Shown here piece by piece: positions 1 to 8,780 of a DNA stretch of 64,000 nucleotides (position 1 is its first letter; each line of letters begins with the position of its first letter). This DNA comes from Scylla paramamosain. Taxonomy: Eukaryota; Arthropoda; Malacostraca; Decapoda; Portunidae. The stretch spans positions 942,501 through 1,006,500 of the forward strand of contig NW_026973669.1 of assembly GCF_035594125.1 (NCBI RefSeq). Direction: 5' to 3'. The notes below the pieces were generated by a model. The model saw nothing but the letters and a program-made list of their open reading frames with translations. It was not told where the DNA came from and ran no database searches. The position numbers and the translations under genes are program-made.

Positions 1-403
1 ACCCCACGCATAGACGCGACACACTGACAGGCACCACAAACTTTTCACTCTTTCCAACGAGCCACGATTAACTTTTTTTTTTCGTTTGTTTTGTTGTTAT
101 ATATTTGTTCATCCGTTATCTATTTAGGCACTTATTTATTTACTTGTTTGCTTTCAAAACTCACAATTACATTTGCGTTTATAACCTGATTACTGATCCA
201 TTCTTATTACAGTAATCTAAACACTAATTCTTCTTCATTTATTTTATTAAGCCTAAATCCATTATATATGTTATCATCTAACCTAAATGCCTCAAAATTT
301 ATTATTCATTTACTATCAGAACGAATTTTTATTCTCTATATTTTATACTTTCAAAGTTCAAAGTTCACTGTTACCAACTCTCAACTCTTTTGCCACACCT
401 CAC
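1..403. other. AT-rich sequence with no recognisable gene
   Basis: The sequence is rich in A+T, with T runs and TTTATT-like words. I see no splice-bounded coding exon and no protein family match. It differs from the DNA that precedes the same minisatellite in units 2 and 3, so the left edge of the triplicated unit lies at about position 400, at or inside the minisatellite. Confidence 0.6.
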
Positions 404-1030
404 TACCTGTCCACCTCCCTAGAGTTAACCAATATCTTCACTCCTTCATCTCCTATTCTGTCCACCTCCCCAATGCAAGAGTCAACCAGTATATTCACTC
501 TTTCACCACTATTCTGTCCACCTCCCCAATGCAAGAGTCAACCAATATATTCACTCTCACCAATATTCTGTCCACCTCCCCAAAGTAAGAGTCAACCAGT
601 ATATTCACTCTTTCACCAATATTCTGCCCACCTCCCCAATGCAAGACTCAACCAGTATATTAATTTTTTCACCACTATTCTGTCCACCTCCCCAATGCAA
701 GAGTCAACCAATATATTCACTCTTTCACCACTATTCTGTCCACCTCCCCAACGCAAGAGTCAACCAGTATATTCATTCTTTCACCGCCATTCTGTCCACC
801 TCCCCAAAGTAAGAGTCAACCAGTATATTCACTCTTTCACTACTATTCTGTCCACCTCCCCAATGCAGGAGTCAACCAGTACATTAACTCTTTCACCAAT
901 ATTCTGTCCACCTCCGCAATGTAAGAGTGAACCAGTATATTCACTCTTTCACCACTATTCTGTCCACCTCCGCAATGTAAGAGTGAACCAGTATATTCAC
1001 TCTTTCACCATCTATTCCATCCACCTCCCT
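404..1030. repeat. 56-bp minisatellite array, unit 1 (about 11 copies)
   Basis: Words such as CTATTCTGTCCACCTCCCC, ATGCAAGAGTCAACCAGTAT and TTCACTCTTTCAC recur every 56 bases. Because 56 is not a multiple of three and the monomer has no stop in any of the three forward phases, long open frames run through the array. They are a by-product of the repeat and not a gene. The same monomer forms arrays at 8,305 and 16,815, and in inverse orientation at 47,990 and 60,575. It resembles the 3' end of a LINE reading frame at 43,680-43,745. Confidence 0.9.
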
Positions 1031-1363
1031 AATCACTGTCTATCTGGCTGTGGTACATAAGCATGTACAAAGGAATATTTCTAAGATAAGGGTGTGATTG
1101 GCTAACCTAACACACAACAATTGGTTCTACTTCAAATTAATTTACTGTCTAACAATCTGTCTGTGATATATATGCACTGCCAAGAGCTTGTATATAGACT
1201 ATGCTAACCTAACCTAACACACATACAATAAAATAAACAAATGTCATAGGATACATTTTTTATTTACAGATAAAGTATATTTACAACACCACACAATGAT
1301 AAACATGAATACGATGGCTCAATCTATATATACATGGACTCTTGCAACCAAAACATCATGATA

Positions 1364-1391
1364 TTTCCTGCACCAATGACGGTGCAGGAAA
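1364..1391. repeat. Perfect 11-bp inverted repeat (hairpin), unit 1
   Basis: TTTCCTGCACC is followed after six bases by its exact reverse complement GGTGCAGGAAA. The stem-loop is unchanged in units 2 and 3. No function can be assigned. Confidence 0.8.
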
Positions 1392-1599
1392 CAAATGAAA
1401 AGACTAATGCATGACATGATAATAATAATAGTAATAATAATAATAATAATACTAAGCTTAGCATGAGGAATGACAATGATTATAATTCAACCAGCATTGG
1501 CAGATTTTATGATGAAATGTTGTTACAAGGTATTATAGGCATGTACCATCACCAGTTCATTAATACAGGCTCTTTTTGAGGAGGCAGAGACCAAGAGAA

Positions 1600-1990
1600 G
1601 GAGAGAGAGAAAGGTGTTAGGCAAGAAACAAAACAATAACCTCACTTCATCTCACCTCTATCTCTCTACACCTCTCTAACTTATCTACATTTCTCATTAT
1701 AAATATTTTTGAAAGTTTAAGCTAGGAGAGAGACAGGAATAATCTCACTTCATCTCACCTCTCTCTCTCTCTTAACCTCCCTAACTTGTCTAAATGTCTC
1801 ACTGTTGATATTTTTAGAGGTTCAGGGGAGACAAAAGGTGATATGAGGTGTTATGACAGAAAATACATAGGAATATTCTCACTTCATCTCACCTCTCTCT
1901 CTTAACCTCCTTCCTAACTTGTCTAAATGCATTATACATATTTTTTTAGAGGTTCAGGAGAGAGACAGAGGTGATGCGAGGTGAAAAAAG
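1600..1990. repeat. Three diverged tandem repeats of about 100-135 bp
   Basis: The word CTCACTTCATCTCACCTC starts near 1,642, 1,744 and 1,879. Each is followed by a pyrimidine run, AACTTGTCTA-like and ATATTTTTAGAGGTTCAG-like words. Spacing is about 103 and 135 bases. Equivalent blocks lie at about 9,380-9,750 and 18,330-18,690. Confidence 0.65.
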
Positions 1991-2157
1991 TCGGTAACAA
2001 ACACATTAACACTGCCAAAATTTTTCTCATGTCCCCCTGATAACAAGACTTTCTACTTATTCTCATTTATTTTCACCCCTATTCTGTCCTTTAAATATGT
2101 AATAAGTCTTTTTTTTAAGTATCGCCTTTCAAACTAACACTGCCAAACTTGTTAGAA

Positions 2158-2560
2158 TGGCCTCCTATTCTGTCTACCTCACTAGTACAAGAGTTAACCA
2201 GTATCTTCACAAGACTTTCTATATATTTTCATCCCTATTCTGTCCTTTCAACATGTAATAAATAATCTTTCAAGTATAATCTTTCAAGCTAACAATGCCA
2301 AACTTTTAAGAATCCTCTCCTATTCTGTCCACCCCACTAGTGCAAGAGCTAAACAGTACCTCCACTTTTTCAACCCCTTCACTGTTACACTCTAAAGTCT
2401 GCCAGTTTGTATTTCCTATGACAATTTCTCTTTATTCTCATCCCTATTCTGTCCACCTCACTAGTGCAAGAGCCAGGCAGTATTGTCATTGTTTCACCCC
2501 TTCACTGGTGCACTCTGGGACTCTGCTGCCTGTCAGTGTTTCTATCTCAAAAGAGGAGTA
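2158..2560. repeat. Isolated degenerate monomers of the 56-bp repeat
   Basis: CCTATTCTGTCTACCTCACT, then ACAAGAGTTAACCAGTATCTTC, and similar blocks near 2,320 and 2,440, match the 56-bp monomer with many substitutions and are separated by unrelated DNA. They look like old, decayed members of the family. The same copies recur in units 2 and 3. Confidence 0.6.
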
Positions 2561-3978
2561 TTAGACACCTCAGGAACTTCAATCATTTTTCTCCTCTTTT
2601 GTTTCAGGAGTTGCACTGTACAAAGGGTGTTTTGCCTTGGCCAGTCTCCTTAATATGAAAAGTAATCATATAGAAATAGTAATTGTAATTTTGGGTTAAT
2701 TGTTGTTGTTAGCTTTTCCCTGTTGGCCAGACTCAAAACTAAAAACAAATAAATCAATAAAAATAAATCAATAAATAGCTGTAAATAAAACTGAATACAC
2801 AAATAAACAAAAAACACCAATAACACTAAATCATTAACTAAACAAATACTAAATAAAATAAAACAATATAAACAAATAAACAACAAAATAACAGTCAATC
2901 TAACTGTATGCCAGGCAGGCTAAATAAATAACACAAAAATAAACAACAAAATAATAAAAACATCAAAAATAATAGAAAAATAAATAAATAAAAAAAAATA
3001 ATAATAATAAAACTACCCATTTCTATATGAGTCCAGCAATCACAAACACAGGACAGCCCAAATAATAATAAACAGAACCATAAAAACCTTAAGAATATGG
3101 CTACTTTCAAATAAAAAATACATCAACAAAATAAATAAAATAAACAAACAATAAACAAAAAACAAGTTAGTCAGTTTGTGGGAGTTTTGGGGGTGAGTTA
3201 AGTTAAGGTATCTAAGTGTTAATCAAGGGATGTTGGTTTGTGGCTTGTTGTGAAAATAATGTTTGGGAGGGAGACACCAAAAACAGAGACACAGAGAGAC
3301 AGAAACAAGCAGGACTATGGAAAGACACAGTAAATGACCGTTTAACAATCCACTGCGGTGTTCCCCTGCGTTTTGGTGGTTCGGCATTCAAGGTTTTGCA
3401 CTCTGTTGGATAAGAACAGTTATCAAGACAGGACAGTAGGAAATTACCTCCTCTCCTGTGTGTCACCGCTAAGTAAATACGCACACAAACACAGGAGACT
3501 TGCTGGCTATGCATGGCGTCTTGGGGGTCCTGCCATCCTGGGGGGGCGTCTCCGGCCAGCTGTTGTAGTAGCGGACGACAATGTTGGCGTGGTTGAGCTT
3601 GGCCAGGGCCCTCGCCTCCCTCTTCACTCTCTCAGCAGATGACTTGCTGCAGTGGTGGTGGTGCAGTGTTAGTGTGGTTGGTGGTGTGGTGTGGCAGGGA
3701 GTGGTGTTGTAACTTATGTACAAACAAACACACACATGTATTACCCTAATGTAGCTTTATATACTGAGGGAAGAGAATGAAGAAGAGAGGAAAGATACGA
3801 ATGAAGTATATAGGTGAAAGGAAAAAAATAAAGGAATAGAGAGAGAAGGAGAAAGGAAAAACATGAATGAAATACACATGGAAACAAAAAACAAGAAAAA
3901 AAATGAATGAAGCAAAGAAAATATAAAGTACAAAACACATCAGAAAATTCCCACTATTTGCCATCTTCTTCATAAATC

Positions 3979-3979
<1 letters not shown>

Positions 3980-4037
<58 letters not shown>
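3980..4037. repeat. CA microsatellite in the PERK intron, unit 1
   Basis: An uninterrupted CA run of 58 bases. The same site is 83 bases long in unit 2 and 25 in unit 3. Confidence 0.95.
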
Positions 4038-4039
<2 letters not shown>

Positions 4040-4051
4040 AAACATCTCTCA

Positions 4052-4322
4052 ATGTCTCTGTTTGTCTTTTTCTCTCTCCATCTCTGTTACTTTATCCCTG
4101 TCTCTGTCTGTCTCTCTGTCAGTGTATGCCTCTTTGTCTGTCTAACCCTGCCTCTGTCTATCTCTCTCTCTCTCTCTGTCAATGTATGCCTCTCTCTCTC
4201 TCTCTGTCTGTCTAACACTGTCTCTCTCTCTCTCTGTCTATCTATCTCTCTCTCTCTCTGCATCTCTGTCAGTCTATCCCTCCCTCCCTCTCTCTCTCTG
4301 TCTGTCTGTCTGTCTGCCTCAC
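4052..4322. repeat. CT/TCTG-rich simple repeat in the PERK intron
   Basis: A long pyrimidine tract of TCTCTC with GTCTGTCTGTCT and TATCTATC variants between the second and third PERK exons. The apparent Leu/Ser-rich and Arg/Glu-rich open frames on the two strands come only from this repeat. Confidence 0.9.
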
Positions 4323-4544
4323 AAACACTCACACATACACACACTCACTTGGTTGGCAGGTTGATCCTCTTCACGGCATACTCATTCTCATCCAACTTGT
4401 TCCGCACCTGACACACCACGCCAAGCCCGCCCCGCGCCAGACGCTGCACCGGCTCAAAGTCCGTCAGGTACCTGCAGAAGGGACAGGTGGTGGTGGTGGT
4501 GGTAGTGGTGGGGTGGACTGTATTCTTAAGACTTCTGCCAACAC

Positions 4545-4890
4545 CACTACTTTCAAAAGGCTGTAGTTAAAGTGTCGCAGGTTTGGAGGGCATTTTTATG
4601 GTTATAATGTTAAGAGTTACGGGGTTTCTGTGTTATTAACACGAGAAACACTACTTTTAAGAGGCTCTGGTTGAAGTGACACAGGTTTCAAGAGTGTCTT
4701 TATGGTTGTAGTGATAGATTAACAAGGTTTCTACATTATTAACAGGAGAAACACCCTTGAGAAAATGCCTACCTGCTTTCAAAAGGCTCTACTTGAACTG
4801 ACATGGGTTTTAAAGGTGTTTTTATGATTATAGTGACAGATTAACAAGATTTCTATGTTATTAATATGAGAAACACTCTGGAGAACCCAG
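4545..4890. repeat. Three diverged intronic tandem repeats of about 110 bp
   Basis: CTTTCAAAAGGCTGTAG, TTTTAAGAGGCTCTGG and CTTTCAAAAGGCTCTAC each begin a block that continues with a GGTTT..TTTATGGTT section and ends in TTATTAAC..GAGAAACAC. They lie in the intron between the first and second PERK exons and recur in units 2 and 3. Confidence 0.65.
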
Positions 4891-5270
4891 CTAATGATCT
4901 GTGTGGCCTTGGAAAACAGTGGTGGTGAAAGAGCAAAGCATTTCTGAATAACAGACTCACCTACAGTACAAACTAACACACAAACTAACCAACTAACTCA
5001 AAAACTAACCCAACCTAACCTAACAGACCAACCTGGAGGTGTACTCAGTGGAACAATCTGATCTCTCCACAGTGGGAAGAGTGTCCTGGGATGGTGGGGG
5101 GTTGGGTGCCAGCAGGGCCTTCTCCTCCCCCTCCTGTGGCTGTGCTGCTGCTGCTGCTGCTGCTGGTGGTGGTGGCGGTGGTGGTGGCAGGGCCTGGAAC
5201 TGTATGCCCATCCTCTGCATAAGTGCCAGGACACAAACCACCAGGAAATACAAATACTCATCACTTTCAA

Positions 5271-5319
5271 AACAAACAAACAAACAAACAAACAAACAAA
5301 CAAACAAACAAACAAACAA
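5271..5319. repeat. CAAA tetranucleotide repeat next to the first PERK exon
   Basis: About 12 CAAA units follow the acceptor site of the exon (on minus, TTTG units followed by TTTTGAAAG). Length differs between units: short in unit 2, and interrupted by an extra A in unit 3. Confidence 0.9.
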
Positions 5320-5473
5320 CGAACCAATTGACCACTTCTCCCTTCTTCCCTCTCAGCCTCACCTTGCGGCTCGTCTGCTGCCTGTGGGCGTGCGTGGGCG
5401 TGCAGGGAGTGTGGCAGTGTGTGGGCAAGTGCCTGCTTGCCTTGGGCTGGGAGCACAGCAAAGTGCGCGGTCC

Positions 5474-5540
<67 letters not shown>

Positions 5541-5656
5541 CTCTCCTTACTGCTCGTCTGCTGCCTGTGGGCGTGCGTGGGCGTGCAGGGAGTGTGGCAG
5601 TGTGTGGGCGTGCCTTTCAGCTCTACTGAGGCCGGAGTCACTGGGGACTGCAACAT
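5320..5656 (-). repeat. GC-rich repeated spacer between zinc-finger and PERK fragments, with CT run
   Basis: The word TGCCTGTGGGCGTGCGTGGG with the following GTGCAGGGAGTGTGGCAGTG occurs twice (about 5,380 and 5,567), separated by a CT run at 5,478-5,537. The same segment is present a third time at 7,236-7,510. It is open in several frames but shows no domain. It is probably an old tandem duplication of 3' flanking DNA of the zinc-finger gene. Confidence 0.6.
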
Positions 5657-6403
5657 CTATGATTTTGGCTGTTTTCTCTTCTTCTTTCCAGTGTGGGTGA
5701 GGATGTGTCTGTCAAGGGAACCCTTGTGGGTAAACCTTTTCCCACACTCCAGGCACTGGAACTTTCTCTCCCCAGTGTGGGTGAGGATGTGTTTGTTAAG
5801 AACACTTTTCTGGGTAAATCTTTTCCCACACTTTAGGCACTGGAACTTTCTCTCCCCAGTGTGGGTGAGGATGTGTGTGTTAAGAACACTTTTCTGGGTA
5901 AATCTTTTGCCACACTCCAGGCACTGGAACTTTCTCTCCCCAGTGTGGGTGAGGATGTGTGTGTTAAGATGACTTTTCTTGGTAAATCTTTTCCTACACT
6001 CCAGGCACTGGAACTTTCTCTCCCCAGTGTGGGTGAGGATGTGTGCGTTAAGATTACTTTTGCGGGTAAATCTTTTGCTACACTCCAGGCACTGGAACTT
6101 TCTCTCCCCAGTGTGGGTGAGGATGTGTGAGGCAAGATGACTCTTCCAGACAAATGTCTTGCCGCAGAGGTCACACTTGTGGTTCCTGCCACCAGTGTGG
6201 GTGGCAGTGTGTTCAGCGGGGCCACTCCTGCCTCTCAGCCTTGTCTTGCTGGCATGGGAGAGGACGTGTCTGGCAATGGCAGCCTTGGTGGAGCACACTT
6301 TGCCGCAGTGGTCACAAGTGTAGGTCCTCACACCCTGGGTCGCCCGCTGCTCCAGGATGTTCCTGCTGCTGCTGCTGCTGTTTCCTGGCCTTGCACCCTC
6401 CAT
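5657..6403 (-). CDS. C2H2 poly-zinc-finger protein, unit 1 (248 aa, 7 fingers)
   Basis: Predicted nuclear sequence-specific DNA-binding protein. The start chosen is the ATG of MEGARPGN, shared by all five family copies; the frame stays open upstream across a possible splice acceptor, so a longer N-terminus is possible. After a Ser tract come an atypical finger (YTCDHCGKVC.., Phe replaced by Cys), a degenerate half finger, and six consecutive fingers joined by HTGERKFQC linkers. Helix residues at positions -1/3/6 for fingers 2-7 are W/H/S, R/N/A, K/H/T, Q/V/T, Q/V/K and H/S/R. It ends with a basic KKKRKQPKS tail that could act as a nuclear signal. Fingers are 84-bp repeats, with C-x2-C and H-x3-H intact; two have Ser or Arg for Gly after the second Cys. 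No KRAB, ZAD or BTB domain is visible. The partner and target are unknown. Confidence 0.85.
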   Translation of the reverse strand: MEGARPGNSSSSSRNILEQRATQGVRTYTCDHCGKVCSTKAAIARHVLSHASKTRLRGRSGPAEHTATHTGGRNHKCDLCGKTFVWKSHLASHILTHTGERKFQCLECSKRFTRKSNLNAHILTHTGERKFQCLECRKRFTKKSHLNTHILTHTGERKFQCLECGKRFTQKSVLNTHILTHTGERKFQCLKCGKRFTQKSVLNKHILTHTGERKFQCLECGKRFTHKGSLDRHILTHTGKKKRKQPKS

Positions 6404-6486
6404 TGCAACGCTTCTCCTGACTGCGTCCGGTCCTGCAGGAAGCCTGGGGCTGCAGGAGGGATGCACGGAGGGAGTCCTGTCACTGG

Positions 6487-6775
6487 CACCTGCAACAGAG
6501 GAGGCCGTCACCACACAGGCAGCGAGGGGCTTCCTGCCTCAGCCTAACACACAGCCTGCACAGACAAGATACACCTGGCACCTGCAACAGAGGAGGCCGT
6601 CACCACACAGGCAGCGAGGGGCTTCCTGCCTCAGCCTAACACACAGCCTGCACAGACAAGATACACCTGGCACCTGCAACAGAGGAGGCCGTCACCACAC
6701 AGGCAGCGAGGGGCTTCCTGCCTCAGCCTAACACACAGCCTGCACAGACAAGATACACCTGGCACCTGCAACAGA
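6487..6775 (-). repeat. 92-bp tandem array with a possible 44-nt mini-exon (unit 1, about 3 copies)
   Basis: CACCTGCAACAGAGGAGGCC starts at 6,487, 6,579 and 6,671. On minus, each copy holds GAGGCAG, then a 44-nt stretch beginning GAAGCCCCTCG, then TTGCAG followed by GTGCC. This resembles an acceptor-exon-donor unit whose reading, EAPRCLCGDGLLCCR, is Cys-rich. It lies directly upstream of the zinc-finger frame. In the S1 and S2 copies the unit is single. Confidence 0.7.
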
Positions 6776-6962
6776 GGAATTTGGAGTTTGGAAAAAGTAA
6801 CAGAAGGTGTGGCTGTAACTATAAGATGGGAAATGAAACAATAAATAAGACAACAAGAGGAAAAGATCTGGGAGTGATTTTGTCAAAGAATTTATCACCA
6901 GAAAAACGTATTAACAAGATAACAGGTGCAACGCTCAGCCTACTAACAAACACAACACTTGC
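6776..6962 (+). mobile_element. LINE reverse-transcriptase C-terminal fragment (unit 1)
   Basis: The plus strand reads EFGKSNRRCGCNYKMG, then KDLGVILSKNLSPEKRINKI and LSLLTN. This resembles the post-palm segment of CR1/L2-like LINE reverse transcriptases (K-D-L-G-V followed by L-S-P). Only about 60 codons remain, and the sequence runs straight into a copy of the start of the first PERK exon (6,972-7,016). Confidence 0.6.
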
Positions 6963-6971
6963 CTTTGCTCA

Positions 6972-7045
6972 TCTGGATACACAAACCACCACCAAATACA
7001 AATATTCATCACTTTCAAAACAAACAAACAAACAAACAAACAAGG
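6972..7045 (-). pseudogene. Stray copy of the 5' end of the first PERK exon
   Basis: ACACAAACCACCACCAAATA, then CTTTCAAAACAAACAAAC, repeats the acceptor region and first codons of the exon at 5,263 (on minus TTTTGAAAG followed by a DEYLY-like reading), then stops at the LINE fragment. It marks an old duplication junction inside the unit. Confidence 0.6.
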
Positions 7046-7072
7046 AACCAATTGATCACTTGGGTTTTATTA

Positions 7073-7223
7073 TAGTTTAAGCCATTACACACTACGTGGT
7101 AATAACCTACCTCATTTTGTTCTTCTCACTATTCACATCATTTCTAATGATTACACTACTTGTCGGAAATTAATAATAACGCCGTGGGCCGTGGGTACAG
7201 ATTGGGGACATTGGCTTAAACTA
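7073..7223. mobile_element. 151-bp element with 12-bp terminal inverted repeats (MITE-like), unit 1
   Basis: It starts TAGTTTAAGCCA and ends with the exact reverse complement TGGCTTAAACTA, and is bounded by TA on both sides. It interrupts the repeated spacer: the flanking DNA continues at CCACTTCTCCC as in the uninterrupted copy near 5,332. It has no coding capacity. The TA duplication suggests a Tc1/mariner-type element, but it could be another DNA-transposon remnant. Confidence 0.6.
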
Positions 7224-7235
7224 TAAATTTACCAC

Positions 7236-7510
7236 CACTTCTCCCTTCTTCCCTCTCAGCCTCACCTTGCGGCTCGTCTGCTGCCTGTGGGCGTGCGTGG
7301 GCGTGCAGGGAGTGTGGCAGTGTGTGGGCACGTGCCTGCTTGCCTTGGGCTGGGAGCACAGCAAAGTGCGCGGTCCTTCCTCTCTTTCTGTCTCTCTCTC
7401 AGCCTCTCCTTACTGCTCGTCTGCTGCCTGTGGGCGTGCGTGGGCGTGCAGGGAGTTTGGCAGTGTGTGGGCGTGCCTGCTTGTCTTAGGAGTGAGAGCA
7501 CAGAATTGTT
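7236..7510 (-). repeat. Second copy of the GC-rich spacer (unit 1)
   Basis: This matches 5,332-5,620 closely, with the same TGCCTGTGGGCGTGCGTGGG blocks and CT run. It is followed by a further CT run near 7,530 and unremarkable DNA to about 7,690. Confidence 0.65.
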
Positions 7511-7689
7511 TGTGTACGGTAATCCTCTCTCTCTCTCTGCCCGGTGCCCGGGAAAATCTTGCCTTGTTTTTCTACTTTTCTAACGGCACTCTAAACTTTT
7601 TTTTATTGGTTCTTAATTTTCTTTTGTTCTTTGTCCCTTGTTTTCAGTATACAAATAAAGGTGATCATCTACGAATTATTTATAAATTC

Positions 7690-8056
7690 TGAGTAAATGA
7701 AAGAGAACCAGCGCACCGTGGGTAGAAGGCGGGAAACTTGAAATGTTGACTTTTGCTGCCCACGCAAAGAGCCAAGATGCCAAAAAACAGCTCACCCCAG
7801 ACAATGTACTGCGCTTTTTGTTATATTGCTATGTAAGACATAGGACACTGGACAAGGGTAGCGAAGATAATAAAAATAAATAAATAAATAAATGAAATAA
7901 ATAAAAAGAAAAAAGAGGCGAGTGAGGTCCACCCCTGAGGTAGGAGTGAGGTCCACCCCTGAATGATGCATTATCGCACACTGGAGGACAAGTCTTGCAA
8001 TGGACGCAGGGTGGCACCACTTTAGGGGCACAGGGCCTTCCAAGCAGTAGCACCTA

Positions 8057-8103
<47 letters not shown>

Positions 8104-8202
8104 TTACACAAGAACACAAGGGTTGGTGCAGGAAGCCATCAGACCTGTATGAAATCTGCCAGTCTGTTTCCACCTGTCATCCCTGTCCATACACTGATCC
8201 AT

Positions 8203-8246
<44 letters not shown>

Positions 8247-8250
8247 CCCC
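7690..8250 (-). mobile_element. LINE/SINE-like 3' tail with two TAG arrays (unit 1)
   Basis: On minus, GGACAGGGATGACAGGTGG is followed by CTGATGGCTTCCTGCACCAA, then CCTTGTGTTCTTGTG, and then by trinucleotide CTA runs (8,203-8,247 and 8,057-8,103 on the plus numbering) and a CTTGGAAGG section. The same ordered blocks occur on plus at 47,400, 49,320, 59,990 and 61,900, two of them (47,400 and 59,990) downstream of a short LINE-like reading. It is a dispersed retroposon tail. Confidence 0.6.
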
Positions 8251-8304
8251 TGTCTGGTTGGTCAAAGGTTGTCACTACAATTTGATATGACTTTACTTGC
8301 TCAC

Positions 8305-8780
8305 CACTACACTATTCTGTCCACCTCCCTAATGCAAGAGTTAACCAGAATTCTCAGTCTTTTACCACTATTCTGTCCACCTCCTCAATGCAAGAGTCAA
8401 CCAATATATTCACTCTTTCATCAATATTCTGCCCACGCCCCCAATGTAAGAGTCTACCAGTATATTCACTCTTTCACCTCTATTCTGTCCACATCCCCAA
8501 CGCAAGAGTCAACCAGTATATTCATTCTTTCACCACCATTCTGTCCACCTCCCCAAAGTAAGAGTCGACCAGTATATTCACTCTTTCACCAATATTCTGT
8601 CCACCTCCCCAATGCAAGAGTCAACCAGTACATTAACTCTTTCACCAATATTCTGTCCACCTCCGCAATGTAAGAGTCAACCAGTATATTCACTCTTTCA
8701 CCACTATTCTGTCCACCTCCGCAATGTAAGAGTGAACCAGTATATTCACTCTTTCACCATCTATTCCATCCACCTCCCTA
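8305..8780. repeat. 56-bp minisatellite array, unit 2 (about 8 copies)
   Basis: The same monomer as at 404-1,030, with several copies sharing unit-specific variants (GCCCACGCCCCC, ACATCCCCAACGC). The last copies and the flank CATCTATTCCATCCACCTCC are identical to unit 1, which aligns the units. Confidence 0.9.

Larger units (their letters stand above)
1031..3200. other. Non-coding AT-rich part of unit 1
   Basis: This is mostly low-complexity A+T-rich DNA with ATAATA and AAATAA runs and a short CCTAACCTAAC run near 1,205. It contains a hairpin (1,364), degenerate 100-135-bp repeats (1,600-1,990) and stray diverged monomers of the 56-bp repeat (2,158-2,560). The open frames at 2,650-3,110 on minus are hydrophobic only because they read A-rich DNA. 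I support no gene here. Confidence 0.6.
3530..5263 (-). pseudogene. EIF2AK3: PERK-type eIF2-alpha kinase, N-lobe fragment in three exons (unit 1)
   Basis: PERK is an ER-membrane kinase that phosphorylates eIF2-alpha during protein-folding stress. Three minus-strand exons are visible. The first (5,263-5,033) reads a short hydrophobic run, Pro and Ala tracts from GGT/GCT repeats, then STEYTSR. The second (4,471-4,349) reads [15 protein letters not shown], then GLGVV and YAVKRINLP, the glycine loop and catalytic-lysine strand. The third (3,646 down to about 3,530) reads REARALAKLNHANIV and RYYNSWPETPP. Phases match across both splices (AG/GTTGGT donor; GTGAGTG donor; CTGCAG acceptors). YLTDFEP and the ALAKL..H..IVRY..W motif are PERK hallmarks. 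The glycine loop is altered (ARGGLG instead of GRGGFG) and one residue is inserted before RYYNSW. No luminal domain, catalytic loop or DFG segment is present in the unit, so it is probably a truncated duplicate. The 3' end of the last exon is uncertain. Confidence 0.75.

Noticed and set aside
287..1060. 257-residue open frame over the first minisatellite
   Set aside because: It cycles through the three phases of a 56-bp repeat and has no domain. The frame is explained by a stop-free monomer.
1200..1215. Interstitial telomere from CCTAACCTAAC runs (also near 5,010, 42,030 and 52,920)
   Set aside because: Runs are only two or three units long. They fit an arthropod genome but are too short to call telomeric arrays.
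2650..3110. Hydrophobic small membrane proteins on minus
   Set aside because: Their composition follows from A-rich AAATAA and ATAATA repeats. They occur identically in all units and have no other support.
3212..3514. Possible extra PERK exon downstream of the third exon (minus)
   Set aside because: The reading has no kinase motif and does not continue the insert or catalytic-loop part of PERK.
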